In this document: one piece after another, positions 1 through 11,100 of the stretch
How positions within the stretch are numbered: position 1 is the stretch's first letter
How the letters are laid out: every line of letters starts with the position of its first letter
Origin: Antilocapra americana
Lineage: Eukaryota > Chordata > Mammalia > Artiodactyla > Antilocapridae
Assembly (NCBI GenBank): GCA_007570785.1
Contig: ML661900.1
Coordinates: 2,267,126 to 2,331,125, forward strand
Length of the DNA: 64,000 bases
Direction: 5' to 3'
Program-made: the position numbers and the translations under genes
The notes under the pieces: model-generated
The model's database searches: none
What the model saw: the letters and a program-made list of their open reading frames with translations, nothing else
Told to the model about the DNA's origin: nothing

Positions 1-1701
1 GCTGTCACAGAAGCCAGTTCCTCTGACCCTCAGCCCATGCCCCGCCCCTGCAGGCCCCAGCAGCAGGGACCAAAAGCCTGCTACTCTTAAAGACCCCAGG
101 AGAGGCTGTGGTGAAACAAAAATGTCACTGGACTTCCCCCCAACTTCCTCCCCATTTACTCCTGCTACTCCTCAGTCACGTGGGCTGTTTCACTGTAAGG
201 TGTACATAGGGAAGAAGACACACACCCTTAGCATCTCTCCCTCTTATATTTTTAAACACCCACTTCTTAGACATGCATCACACCAAGCCAGACGATGCTC
301 CTGCCAGAAGGTAAAGGGTCAGAAACTCTGGCTCTCAGAGTTGAGCTCCCAGAGCATGTTCTAGAGTCAGTGAGCAGGAGTGGCCTGAGCATAGCCACAG
401 CTCAGGGTGGGTCTTGGTGAAACAAGATGCTGGCCGGGAACAGGGAACCAGATGTGCAGGCCAGCCCCTTTCCTCTGATAGCTGTTAGTCACGGTTACAT
501 ACACCTGGGGTTACATACACCTGGAGTCGAGGTGTCCAGGCCCTTCCTTGCTACAGAAAAACCGAATCAGACTGATACGGTCTGCTGCCTCCACCAACCG
601 TCACTCCTGCCCATCAACGCAGCCTGCGGCAGTGTGGAAGCCACACTCCGCTCTGCCTCAGGCCTGGAAGGTCCAATCAAGAGACGAGAAACGCCCTGTG
701 TCAGCTAAGTTCAGAAGATGATACTCTGCGTGAGAGGTCCCAAGGAGTCCCCGACTCAGAGACTGGTCTAATCTTGTTTTACCCACCTTCCCTGACCACA
801 TCTGACTGGGAATTCCCTGCCTCCTCCTCTGCAGAACCAGTGTACTGCACATTCGCTGTTCCTTGGAACCACTGATCTGGGGAGCTTATTAAGCACTGGA
901 GCCCTCCTACAGAGGTGGGGCTCCACCACGGCAGGCATCTGCAGTCCTAACAACACCCCCGGGGGTGATCCTGCGGCAGTCGGGATCTCTGGGTCCAGGG
1001 GACCTTGACTTCCTGCAGTCACTCACCAGGTGGCGCTGCAGGAGCATGCACGACAGACCATGCCCCAGTTCCGGCCGTGTCTCTGCCACCCTGCAGGGCG
1101 TCACCCACAACCTGCACAAAACTGTCCCGGGCTCAGCAGGATGCCCTCCACATGCCCTAGCTGTCGGAGTGAAGTTCACTTCATGCCATTCTTGTCGTCT
1201 TGACTGGCTGTGGGATTAACGAATACTCCCAAGGTTCACCCCAGGACAGACATTCTCAGATATCCTATTGTTGTTGAAATGGCAACAAGCCTGAAAAAAA
1301 TCAACCTGCTTCCCAAGTAAAAGATCCTAACAGCAGTGGTGACATGTAAGGATGCCAGGTATGGCCCCAGCCAGTATCCTCCCAACATCCACCTCCCTGG
1401 TCCCCTTGCCTCACTCAAGAAAACCACAGGGGAGAATGGTCCTCAGGCCCCTCTCTCTGGCCCCATACGCCCCCTGTCCCAGGACCCCTCAGCACTGGTG
1501 CTCTGCAGCTCCTCCCATCTGACGCTGCCCAACCGCTTCTCGTGACACTGGCCAAGAAGAGAAGCCTCCTCCTCTCCTTGTGAGCATTGGGGGGCGGGGG
1601 CAACTGGTGTTTGTCAAGGAGGTGGTCACCCGTTGGTGGGTTGAAGAGTCAGTTTAGTGAGTCATGACGAGCATTTTAAATACGTGATATACAGTGCAAT
1701 T

Positions 1702-1712
1702 AGAAAATATCA
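1702..1712 (+). repeat. Target-site duplication, left copy (L1)
   Basis: The 11-bp agaaaatatca is repeated exactly at 3895-3905, just after the L1 poly(A) tail. Confidence 0.75.
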
Positions 1713-1801
1713 TTTAAGGTAATTATTGATAAGTATGGTCCCGTTGCCATTTATTTTATTGTTTTGGGTTCGAGATTATCTACCCCATTTGTGTTTCCTA
1801 T

Positions 1802-2723
1802 CTAGGCAAGATCCTTTAGCATTCGTTGTAGGGCTGGTTTGGTGTTGCTGAATTCTCTCAGTTTCTGCTTGTCTGAAAAACTTTTGAATTCTCCTTCAAA
1901 TTTGAATGAGATCCTTGCTGGGTACAGTAGTCGGGGTTGTAGATTGTTTTCTTCCATGACTTTAAGAATGCTCTGCCATTCCCTTCTGGCCTGAAGCGTT
2001 TCTATTGAGAGACCAGCTGTTATCCTTATGGGATTCCCCTTGTGGGTTATTTTTTGCTTCTCCCTTGCTGCTTTTAATATTTGGTCTTTGTATTTGATAT
2101 TTGTTAATTTGATTAATATGTGTCTTGGGGTGTTCCATTTGGGTTCATTCTATTTGGGACTCTCTGTGTTTCTTGGACCTGAGATGTTATTTGCTTCCCC
2201 AATTTAGGGAAATTTTCAACAATTATCTCTTCAAGAATTTTCTGGTGGTCTTTTTGTCTTCTTCTTCTGGGACTCCTATGATTCGAATATTGGTGCGTTT
2301 AATATTGTCCCAGAGGTCTCTAAGATTGTCCTCATTTCTTTTAATTCTTTTTTCATTTTTCCTTTCTGTTTCATTTATTTCTGCCATTCTGTCTTCTACC
2401 TCACTTATCCTGTCTTCTAGCTCTGTTATTCTACTGTTGGTTCCCTCCAGGGTGTTTTTGATCTCATTTATTGCATTATTTATTGTATTTTGACTCTTTT
2501 TCATTTCTTCTAAGTCCTTGTTAAAGCTTACCTGCATCTTCTCAATCCTTGCCTGCAGGTTATTGAACTGCAGCTCCAACTTATTTTCCAGGTTTTGGAT
2601 CATATTCACTATCATTATTCGGAATTCTTTGTCAGGTAGACATCCTATCTCTTCGTCTTTTGTTTGGTCTAGGGGATATTTATCCTGTTCCTTTACTTGC
2701 TGGGTATTTCTCTGCCTTTTCAT
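1802..2723 (-). pseudogene. L1 ORF1 remnant (frameshifted)
   Basis: The open part, 2223-2723 on the minus strand, encodes an ORF1p N-terminus (MKRQRNTQQVKEQDKYPLDQ) and the coiled coil with NSRITELEDRISEVEDRMAE. After a frameshift near 2215-2223 the RNA-binding C-terminal domain continues in another frame (ILKAAREKQKITHKGNPIR and LQPRLLYPARISFKFEGE), ending at 1802-1804. ORF1p is the RNA chaperone of L1 retrotransposition. This copy is inactive. Confidence 0.8.
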
Positions 2724-3445
2724 CTTGTTTATCTTGCTGTGTTGCCCCTTTATTGTGGGGGTCCCTCACTATGGGAGGGGTTAGATGTGTGGTTTGTAGA
2801 AGTTTCCTGGATGGGAAAGCTTGTGTGGTGTTCTGGTGGGTGGATCTGGGTTTCCTCACTGTAACTAACAATGGAGTGTCCAGTTAAGAGATTTGAGGTG
2901 TCGGTGGACTTGGTGTGACCTTGGGCAACCTGTGTATTGAAGCTCCTGGCAGTGTTCCTACGTTGCTGAGGAATTTGCTTGGTATATCTTACTCTGGAGC
3001 TTGTTGGCCCTTGGGGGTTGATTAATTTCAGTTTTGGTATGGAGGAGGTTGATGAGTTCCTATTGATTAATTAACTCTTGGATCCAGGAGTTTTCTGGAA
3101 TTCTCAGGGTCTGGGTTTAGTCTCCTGTCTTCCAGTAGCCTCAGGGCTCTTTTATCTCTGCACTGATGGCAGATGGCAGACATTTCTCCAAAGAAGATAT
3201 AAAAATGGCTAACAAACACATGAAAAGATGTTCAACATCACTCATTATCAGAGAAATGCAAATCAAAACCACAATGAGGTACCACTTTACACCAGTCAGA
3301 ATGGCTGCCATCCAAAAGTCTACAAGCAATAAATGCTGGAGAGGATGTGGAGAAAAGGGAACCCTCTTACACTGTTGGTGGGAATGCAAACTAGTACAGC
3401 CACTATGGAAAACAGTGTGGAGGTTCCTTAAAAAGCTGCAAATAG

Positions 3446-3455
3446 NNNNNNNNNN
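3446..3455. other. Assembly gap (10 N)
   Basis: Ten undetermined bases lie in the plus-strand L1 3' part, followed by an A-run. The true missing length is unknown. L1 ORF2 and 3' UTR sequence flank it on both sides. Confidence 1.
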
Positions 3456-3894
3456 AAAAAAAATTCATTTGAAGCAATTCTACTCAGATGGACGAAACTG
3501 GAGCCCATTATCCAGAGTGAAGTAAGCCAGAAGCAAAAACAACAATACAGTATATTAACACATATATATGGAATTTAGAAAGAAGGTAACGAGAACCCAA
3601 CATGCGAGACAGCAAAAGGAACGCAGATGTATAGAACAGACTCGTGGACTTTGGGGATGAGGGTAAGGGTGGGATGATATGGGAGAAGGACATTGAAACA
3701 AGTTAATTATCATATGTCTAATCAATCGCCAGCCCAGGACTGATGCTCAGGGCTGGTGCAGCGAGAGTTCCCGGGGGGGAGGGAGGAGGGAGGGGAGTTC
3801 TGGAGGGGAAGCATATGTAAACCCATGGTGATATCATGACATTGTATGGCAAAAACAATAAAAAAGAAAAATAAGAAACTTGAAAAAAAAAAAA

Positions 3895-3905
3895 AGAAAA
3901 TATCA
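3895..3905 (+). repeat. Target-site duplication, right copy (L1)
   Basis: Exact repeat of 1702-1712. It follows the A-rich tail at about 3882-3894. Confidence 0.75.
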
Positions 3906-5032
3906 GAGGCTACAGCACAGGTCTGCATAAAGCACTGGAACTATTTCAATGAACAAACTCTCTTGTTCCAGTTATAGACTCTCCAGTATGTGTGTCCTAG
4001 GTTGTGAGATAAAATGTTCTTCTTATGGGTGGCAGTCAACAGAGTTTGAAGAACATTAATAAGCTCCAAATGTTTGTCAGTGAAAGGACTCCTGCGGTTT
4101 TCACGAGGCCACAAGTCTGCTACAGGGATCTAGTCCCGTACAGGAAAGGTGGCTCCCAGCACCTCAGTACAGTGAACATTAACGGGGACTCAGTGGTTCA
4201 CAAGGACATGCACCCCACTTGCCCAACCGACAGCAGGTCTACAGAAACCCTCTGGTGAACACGCCTGGGCCGCCAGGGCCAGAGCAGCTGTGAACTGTGG
4301 TTCAGGGGACACAAGGACAACGAGGGTGGCCCAGACAGGCCCCCTATGTTTGTGGAGCGATGGGGATTCCTGACCACTCAGCTGCCCAGGCCGGAAAGCC
4401 AAGACCCTTCCAAGTTCAGATTCCCCCTCCACCCCTTTCAGCCTGTCTACTCTGTTCTGCCTCTGGGGCCCCTCGCTCCAGCCTACCACTTCTCTCCCCC
4501 GGAGCCTGGGCTTCCTACAGCCAGTCCAACCAGACATGCCTTTCTCAAGTCCCACCTGCAGGGACTTCCCAACACTCAGGATGAAGCAGCCTCCTGGGCA
4601 GAGTCTACAAAAGCCTTAACAACCCAGCTCTGCTCCTCGATCCTGCTATGCCAGCCCCACCCTGGCAGAGCCTCTGGGGCAGCTCCCTAAACATGCTGTG
4701 CTGTCACACCCTGCACGCAGCCCCTGGGTGCCCTCTGCCCAGGGGGCCCACGCCCTGCCACCCCCACCAAGCCCAGTTTACCCGGGCTTCCTTCACCACA
4801 GCTCTGAGCAAACCCTGCTTAACATCCTCATGAGCTCTCAGAGGATAGGGCTTGCTCCTCACCCACCACCCTCTGTGCCTGGCAGAGGGCCTGCTACGTG
4901 GCAGATACTCAGTAAGAGCTCATGAGACAAGGAAGGACGCACTTTGGTTGCTAGGATTTATGTTTATTGGGCGAGGATAAAAGCTCAGGGGCCCTGCTCT
5001 CCTGGACGGCTGGGGGTCCCCCAAGGACTCAC

Positions 5033-5154
5033 CTGGCATCCAGGATAGTGCGTGTGAAGTAACGGAGGTACTTGAATATGGACATTGAATCCTGCAGTTT
5101 CAGGATCTCCTCTTCCTTGTATTTAAAAAGTGCCAGGGCAAAGCGGAAGATAAC
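5033..5154 (-). CDS. TBC1D2B: TBC1D2B exon 12 (end of TBC domain)
   Basis: This 122-bp exon has a CTGCAG acceptor and a GTGAGT donor. It encodes [20 protein letters not shown] followed by [20 protein letters not shown] and ends with AG of a split codon. It closes the TBC domain. No sequence in 1-5032 matches the expected last exon (basic C-terminal tail and stop), so that exon must lie left of the window. Confidence 0.94.
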
Positions 5155-8100
5155 CTGCAGAAGGACAGGGAATCCATGAGGAGAGAAGCACCAAGCTCCT
5201 GGTGCTAGCTCCAGGGATGGGAGACCTGCTGGGGCCCTGGGAGCGCGGCCTGCACGGGGGCCCTGGGGCAGACATGACCCCAGGTGCTATTCCTACAGGT
5301 GCCTTTCTTAATAGAAAAACATTTCCAGCTCTCTGGTGGCATTCACCAACACTTCAGCCCAAACCAAAAATTTCCTTAAGGAGTAGAATCTTTGTGGACT
5401 CCTCCACATTCAGCTCACATTTCTAGCCCACAAGCTATACAGAACTAGAGATAAACGCTAAATTAATTTCAGAATCAGGGTCCTCTGATTCTGAAACTCT
5501 TAGAAAGCTCCACCTCCAGAGGTAGTTTTTATCTCACCTACTAAAATTAGGGTCTGAATTACTGACTTCTGAATATGGGGAAAGAAAATTAAAAAAAAAT
5601 TTTTTTCTGATTTGTTCCTGGGTCACTGTGTTGAGGCCAGAGGAAATGAACTCCCGGTGCTCCTGCAAGTTCTAGCACCTCTGGAACAAATTACTTCACC
5701 CACATCTAAGGGTGTTGGCTGGTCTGCAACAATGTGGATTTTCTCTTATTCAGAAAACAATACTTAGGGAGTTTAAATATGTGATCCTTCTCTTAGCATC
5801 CCTAAACTGTTTAAGCCCTGGTTGAGAACTCTTAATAATTACAGCCTGAATTTAAAAGGTGATGATGTACTATGTTGGACACAGTATGGGATTAATATAT
5901 ACACTCAAACTTTGCTGGTGGGAGCAGAAATTGGTAAGGCCCTTCTGCAGGCAATTTGCATTCTTGATGAAAACTACAGGGTCTTTTGATTCTGGATTTA
6001 CCCTGGACCCAGCACATCCACTTCTAGGACTAAACCTATGACTGCACTTGTACCTATAGAAAGACAGTTATAAGGAGTCACTGTAGCACAGTTTGAAACA
6101 GCAAGACTCGAAACAATATGAATGTCCATTATCAGGGGACTATTTGGTAAATTTCTGGTTTATCTGGAGAATGGGATACTATGCAGAGTTAAAAAAAAAA
6201 AAAAGCCAGATCTACATACCCTGATATGGAACTATCTCCAATAAATAATAAATAGAAAAATCATATTTTAGATATACATCACATACCTTGAAAAAGGGAT
6301 ACAGTACGTTGAGAAGAACAGTTAGGAGACTGGGAATCTCCTTTCTACTGCACACCCTTAGTTTTATGATTTGAGTTTATTATATATTACTTATTCACAA
6401 ACTGATTTTTTTAAACGCATACACAGACTGGGTAGGAGGCCTGTGAGCAGTAGGGCTCTGAAGCTGGCCCCGAGTCTGCCCCGATCATCTGCTCACTCTG
6501 GGCCTCTAATTCCTCATCCATACAATGGGATAATATGCCAGCTGTTTGACAGAGGCTGAGGCTCAGACTGCAAACCATCGAAGCCCCTCTGCCAGGCACA
6601 GGGTTTGGCACAGACTCGCTTCTGATGAACAAGCAACTGACTGCAATTTCCTGCGACCCCTCCGGTGGCCCCCAGTGCTGGATCACTCTGCCCCTTGGCA
6701 ACCGTCGCACGTCCCAGATAAGCCAACCACTCTGCTGCGTCTGCCGTGGCCCATGGAATCATCCAGCAAACAGACCCACCTTTGGTCCCTCATAAAGGAA
6801 AGAGTCCCATATTTTAAAGAGGATGTCGCTGACGACACTATCCACAAACACCACCAGGAACCAGTTGAACGTGATGAGGGTGTAGTCGACTTTGTACTGT
6901 TCAAAGTGGGCGTGCAGTCGAGGCAGCTTCTCGCTCATGAGGTCTCTGAACACCCGCTGGTCCACCTGGAGAGGGAGCAAAGGGGAGAAGTGTATGGGGC
7001 TGCATAGCACAGAGTGGGTCATCCAGGGCCCCCGGGGGCTGCAGGCCCATCACAGTGAACAGCGGTGTAGCCGTTCCAAATGTGTGGAGGGCTCACCCCA
7101 GAGCAGAGGGCTCTGTGCCCCAGAAGCAGCAGACCTCACACAGCAGGGGCTCACGGAGTGCCTGCTGACTGTCATCCTTTCCACAGGGCAGGGGGCTGGG
7201 TGCGATGGCCTGATGCCATTCCTGTACTCAAAATGCCCCATGAAACCAGCTGCTGTGGAGCCAGTGGAGCAGTCAGCGTTGCTAATCTGTATGGAAGTAC
7301 AGAGGGTGCTGCCACACAGGGCCACAAACCTGAGTCCCTGGCCCAAGAGGAAGTGTGGTGTCACCACATCCATTCACCAAGTATTTACTAGCTGGGTGGG
7401 GCAGCGAGGGAGCCAGGACTTCAGAGTCAGCAGCACTTGAGCTTGGCTCTCAGCTCTACTATTGACTCCAGAGTGGCCTTGGGCACACTGTGTTCTGGAG
7501 AGCTCTGTTCCTCATCTGGAAAAGAGTAACAGTCTCTTTCTCCCAGGGCTTCTGTGAAGACCAAAAGAGCCTCAGGTAAATACCTATCAACATAGGTGGC
7601 TGTTATTTCTCCATGCTCTGTGTCAAGCAGGGACCAGTGCTGGGCAGAGGCTTGAATCAGGTTCAGCCCTGACCTCTAGGAGCTAAAAGACAAGTGGGAA
7701 AGGAGATGTATGGACTATTATACCAGCCGTGGCAGGGCTTGGTAAAGATGTGTTTGCAGAGCATTACGGAGCCCCAGACGTGTCCCAGCCAAGTCTGGGG
7801 GAGAACAGCCCTGCAGCGGGGAGCACAGGACTGTAGGCAGGTGTGTGAGGGAGGCAGCCCGGCCTGGCAGAGGCACCATGCCCCTGAGGGTCAGGTCATC
7901 TACAGGCCAGGGGCTTTTCCAGCCTTTGTCTGTGACCCACAAGAAAACATACATCAACATCACCCAGTCTGCATTGAACAGAAACAAACCTTTCACAAAC
8001 ATTACTTAACTTCACATAGTAGGACACACTTTGATGCCTCAATTCTAGTCTATTCAATTTAATGTGATGGAAAACTCTACTGCCAACACCCTACACTGAT

Positions 8101-11100
8101 TTCTCTACTCATGTTTGAAAAAAGCAGCAGGCAATGAAGAAGCATCAAGAGGCTTTGGGCAGCACAGTGATAGGCTGCATTTGTGCTTTAGGTCTGTCTC
8201 TCCACCTGCAACAGGGACTGAGCTAAAGTGGAGGCCCGTGGAGGCCCCCCACACCCAGAGCAGAAGGAATGAAAATCTGAGCCAAGGAGAGGTGGTAGGA
8301 GGAGAGGAGCACCTAGATCAGAACTACATGGAGGTAAGGTCTATAAACCATGCAGACCCTCTGCCATCAGAGGTAAGGGGAGGGGTGCTCAGAATACACA
8401 GGCCTCTAGAGGGGTGTGGAGAGGGCAGAGTATGGTCCCCTGAGGCCGGACCACAGGAATGAGGGCTGGGGAGACAGAGAGACTGGTGCCCCGGGGGCAT
8501 CTCAAGCAGGACAACTGCAGCTCCCCAAAGCGGCCGGGGTACTGTGAGGTCACCACTCCACCAGTGAGCAGTGCAGCCTCAAAGAAGAGAGAGACCCGCA
8601 AAAGAGAGCAAGCCAGCATGCAGAGCGGGCCACAACCAGGCAGTCCAGAACACAGGTAGCTGCACAGGAAATGTCGGCCTCATTAATGTGCCCTGAACGG
8701 CACACCGAGATGGGAGCGTGAACTGGTACAGGCCACCTCGGAGAGCAATCCGGCAACGCCCAGGAGACAGGAAGACACCCTGCAGCAAGCCAGCTCCCAG
8801 GAATGGGTCCCGAAAAACCTGCCAGACTTTCACCTGCGTTATCAGTCAGGTAATGGTAGAAGGTGTGTGAATTCTTGGGATGACTTGAGATACTAAAACA
8901 ACTAGAAACCATTGAGATAAATGTTAAAATGACATTTTAAAATGTCCTTTTTTAAGGAGAATCTAAAACTTTAAAAAACTCAATTGTTAACCCTTATGGG
9001 AAGGGTTTTATTTTTTTTTTTAATTTTTAAATACAGAAGCCATTATAGTTATACAGGTTCAAGTATCACTAGTTGAAATGTAAAAATTTAAAAGGCAAAG
9101 TAACTTAAAAATCATTATTTTTTATAGAAATGATTCTAAAGCATTGTAAAGTCACCTTAGGGTGCAAAAAGGATAAAATGCAAGAATCATGGTTGGAAAC
9201 ATACATTTTTGTCCAGTTTGCTTTCTGGCTAGAAGAGACAAAATTTCAAAGACCTACATTAGCAGAAATGAATTATAATTAATTTTTCTTAGAAGACTTA
9301 AACAAAAGCACCGAAATTATAAAACCATCTCACAGTATGCAAAAAGTATCAGCCTCTCACCTTCTCACCCACATCTACTTCCCACTAAAAAATTCTGATA
9401 GGTGGACCAGCTATTGAAAGGCAAGTTGTCAAAACATCTTCTGGGTGCATGCGTGGTTGTCATGACAACAAGCTATACCTGGGCATCCTCTTTGGTCAGT
9501 TCCCCTGGAAGCCCAGACCCCCTCCCACAAGGAGGGTCAGCATCACTCACTAGTGAGGGTACTTCTTCTGGTGCTATTCTATCCCTCAGCATTTAAACAA
9601 CAACTATCCATTTGCTTACACTTCACACTTGGCACTGGCCAGTGCTGGGGACGAGAAATAACAGGACCAGGCACTGCCTTTGCATGCATACTAAGGCGCT
9701 CAGTCGTGTCTGACTCTGTGACCCCATGGACTGTAGCCCGCCAGGCTCCTCTGTCCTTGGGATTCTCCAGCCAAGAATATGGGAGTGGGATGCAGTGCCC
9801 TACTCCAGGGGAGCTTCCTGTCCCAGGGATCAAACCTGAGTCTCTTACATTTCCTGCATTGACAGGTGGGTTCTTTACAGCTAGTGCCATTAGCATGCAC
9901 ACACACTGCCTTTAAGAGGCTGTACACAGCCAAGAAAAAAAACAGCTGACTATTGGGCCAAGTGATGGTGATGTGATGCCCTCTGCCTAGAAGGACTGGG
10001 CTGAAAGTGCCTGAGAGGAAGGGACCAGTCAGCTGGCCTTGAAGTGGGGGAAGACCCAGGCACACGCCTTTCCTGCCAGGTAGGTGGCAGATGGTGCCCT
10101 GTTCTTGAGGCTGCCTGGGGCTTGGCAGAGGGCTGGTGTGGGGAAGGCTGCCAGGGGACGCCTGCTCAGGCCTCTGTTCAGCTCTCTGAGCTCAAGAGGA
10201 CGTGGAATGACTATATTCATCTCTGTGTCCCCAGCGTCTAGTGAGGTCCTGGCACACAATGTACACTCAGCTGAGGGGACAGACGGAGAAGCTGCTGGGT
10301 GTCTGGACCACAGTGCAGTGTGAAGGGGCTCAGCACTCAGCTCTGGCAGGAGGCAGCTGACGGCCATCTCCAAGGCACGGCGCTGGGGCTGACTGCACAC
10401 ACAAGGCTATCCCCATCTGAAGAGTGGCCTTACACAACATCCGTTACAGAAGAATGGCTGAACACCTCACGTCCAATCAGCTGATGGAATATTACCAAAT
10501 ATGACATTGAAAACTAGACAACATTATGAGAAAATGCTCATGCTGTCATGTGACTGTGAACCAGCCAGGATAATCAGCTCTGAATCTGGATACTTAAATA
10601 AATGTATTGGGGGAAAGTCAAAAGGAAATACATCAAAATGCTAACTGTGGTTCTCAAGTTGGTAGGGTAACAGGTGACCTTCCATTTTCCTCTTAATATG
10701 CATTTCTGTACTACCTAACTTCAGTGAGCATCTGTTGGGCTTCCCTGGTGGCTCAGATGGTAAAGAGTCTGAGCAAGGCGGTAAGGGGCCTGGGCCCAGT
10801 GCAGGGAGGTTGTGGCTTAATCTGAGTGGACGGATGGAAGGATGGGTGGATAAAGGCAGGAAAAGAGGAGAGGAGGCACCTGCAATGATGCAAGAGAGGG
10901 GACAGTGACCTGACAGCGGCGAGAGACGAGGGAACAGATCTGAGTCACCTGGTGAGTGGCAGTGATCAGAAACAACAACTCCAGGCGCAAAGAGGGACAG
11001 GAAGCGGGAGTGTGGGCTGACCTAATTCCTGGCCTGGGGTCTATGGGTGAGGGGGCAGTGCAGGTGCTAACAGAAGGCAGCAAGGGGGATCCCTCCAAAG

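Larger units (their letters stand above)
1713..3894. mobile_element. L1 LINE insertion with inverted 5' part (twin-primed type)
   Basis: One insertion is bounded by an 11-bp target-site duplication, agaaaatatca. The left part (about 1713-3155) is L1 on the minus strand: 5' UTR, then ORF1 with its coiled coil (2723 down to 2223), then the ORF1 C-terminal domain, ending at a stop at 1802-1804. The right part (about 3160-3894) is L1 on the plus strand, from the 3' end of ORF2 (the [22 protein letters not shown] region near 3165) through the 3' UTR to a poly(A) tail. Most of ORF2 is missing. ORF1 needs a frame change near 2215-2223, so it is broken. Confidence 0.8.
1..5032 (-). other. TBC1D2B intron 12 (partial)
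   Basis: Non-coding. It contains a complete but rearranged L1 insertion (1713-3894) with a 10-base gap inside it. Positions 1-1700 and 3906-4930 are GC-moderate single-copy-looking DNA in which I recognise no gene. A short MIR-like end lies near 4865-4925. Confidence 0.8.
5155..6779 (-). other. TBC1D2B intron 11
   Basis: Non-coding. It contains an old plus-strand L1 3' fragment (about 5870-6260) and a MIR-like SINE (about 6425-6550). I see nothing recognisable in 5155-5860. Confidence 0.8.

Noticed and set aside
2125..2493. 122-codon hydrophobic plus-strand ORF
   Set aside because: It is the antisense shadow of the L1 ORF1 coiled coil on the minus strand.
1..5032. Last coding exon of TBC1D2B
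   Set aside because: No stretch encodes the expected basic C-terminal tail and stop after a splice acceptor on the minus strand. It must lie outside the window.
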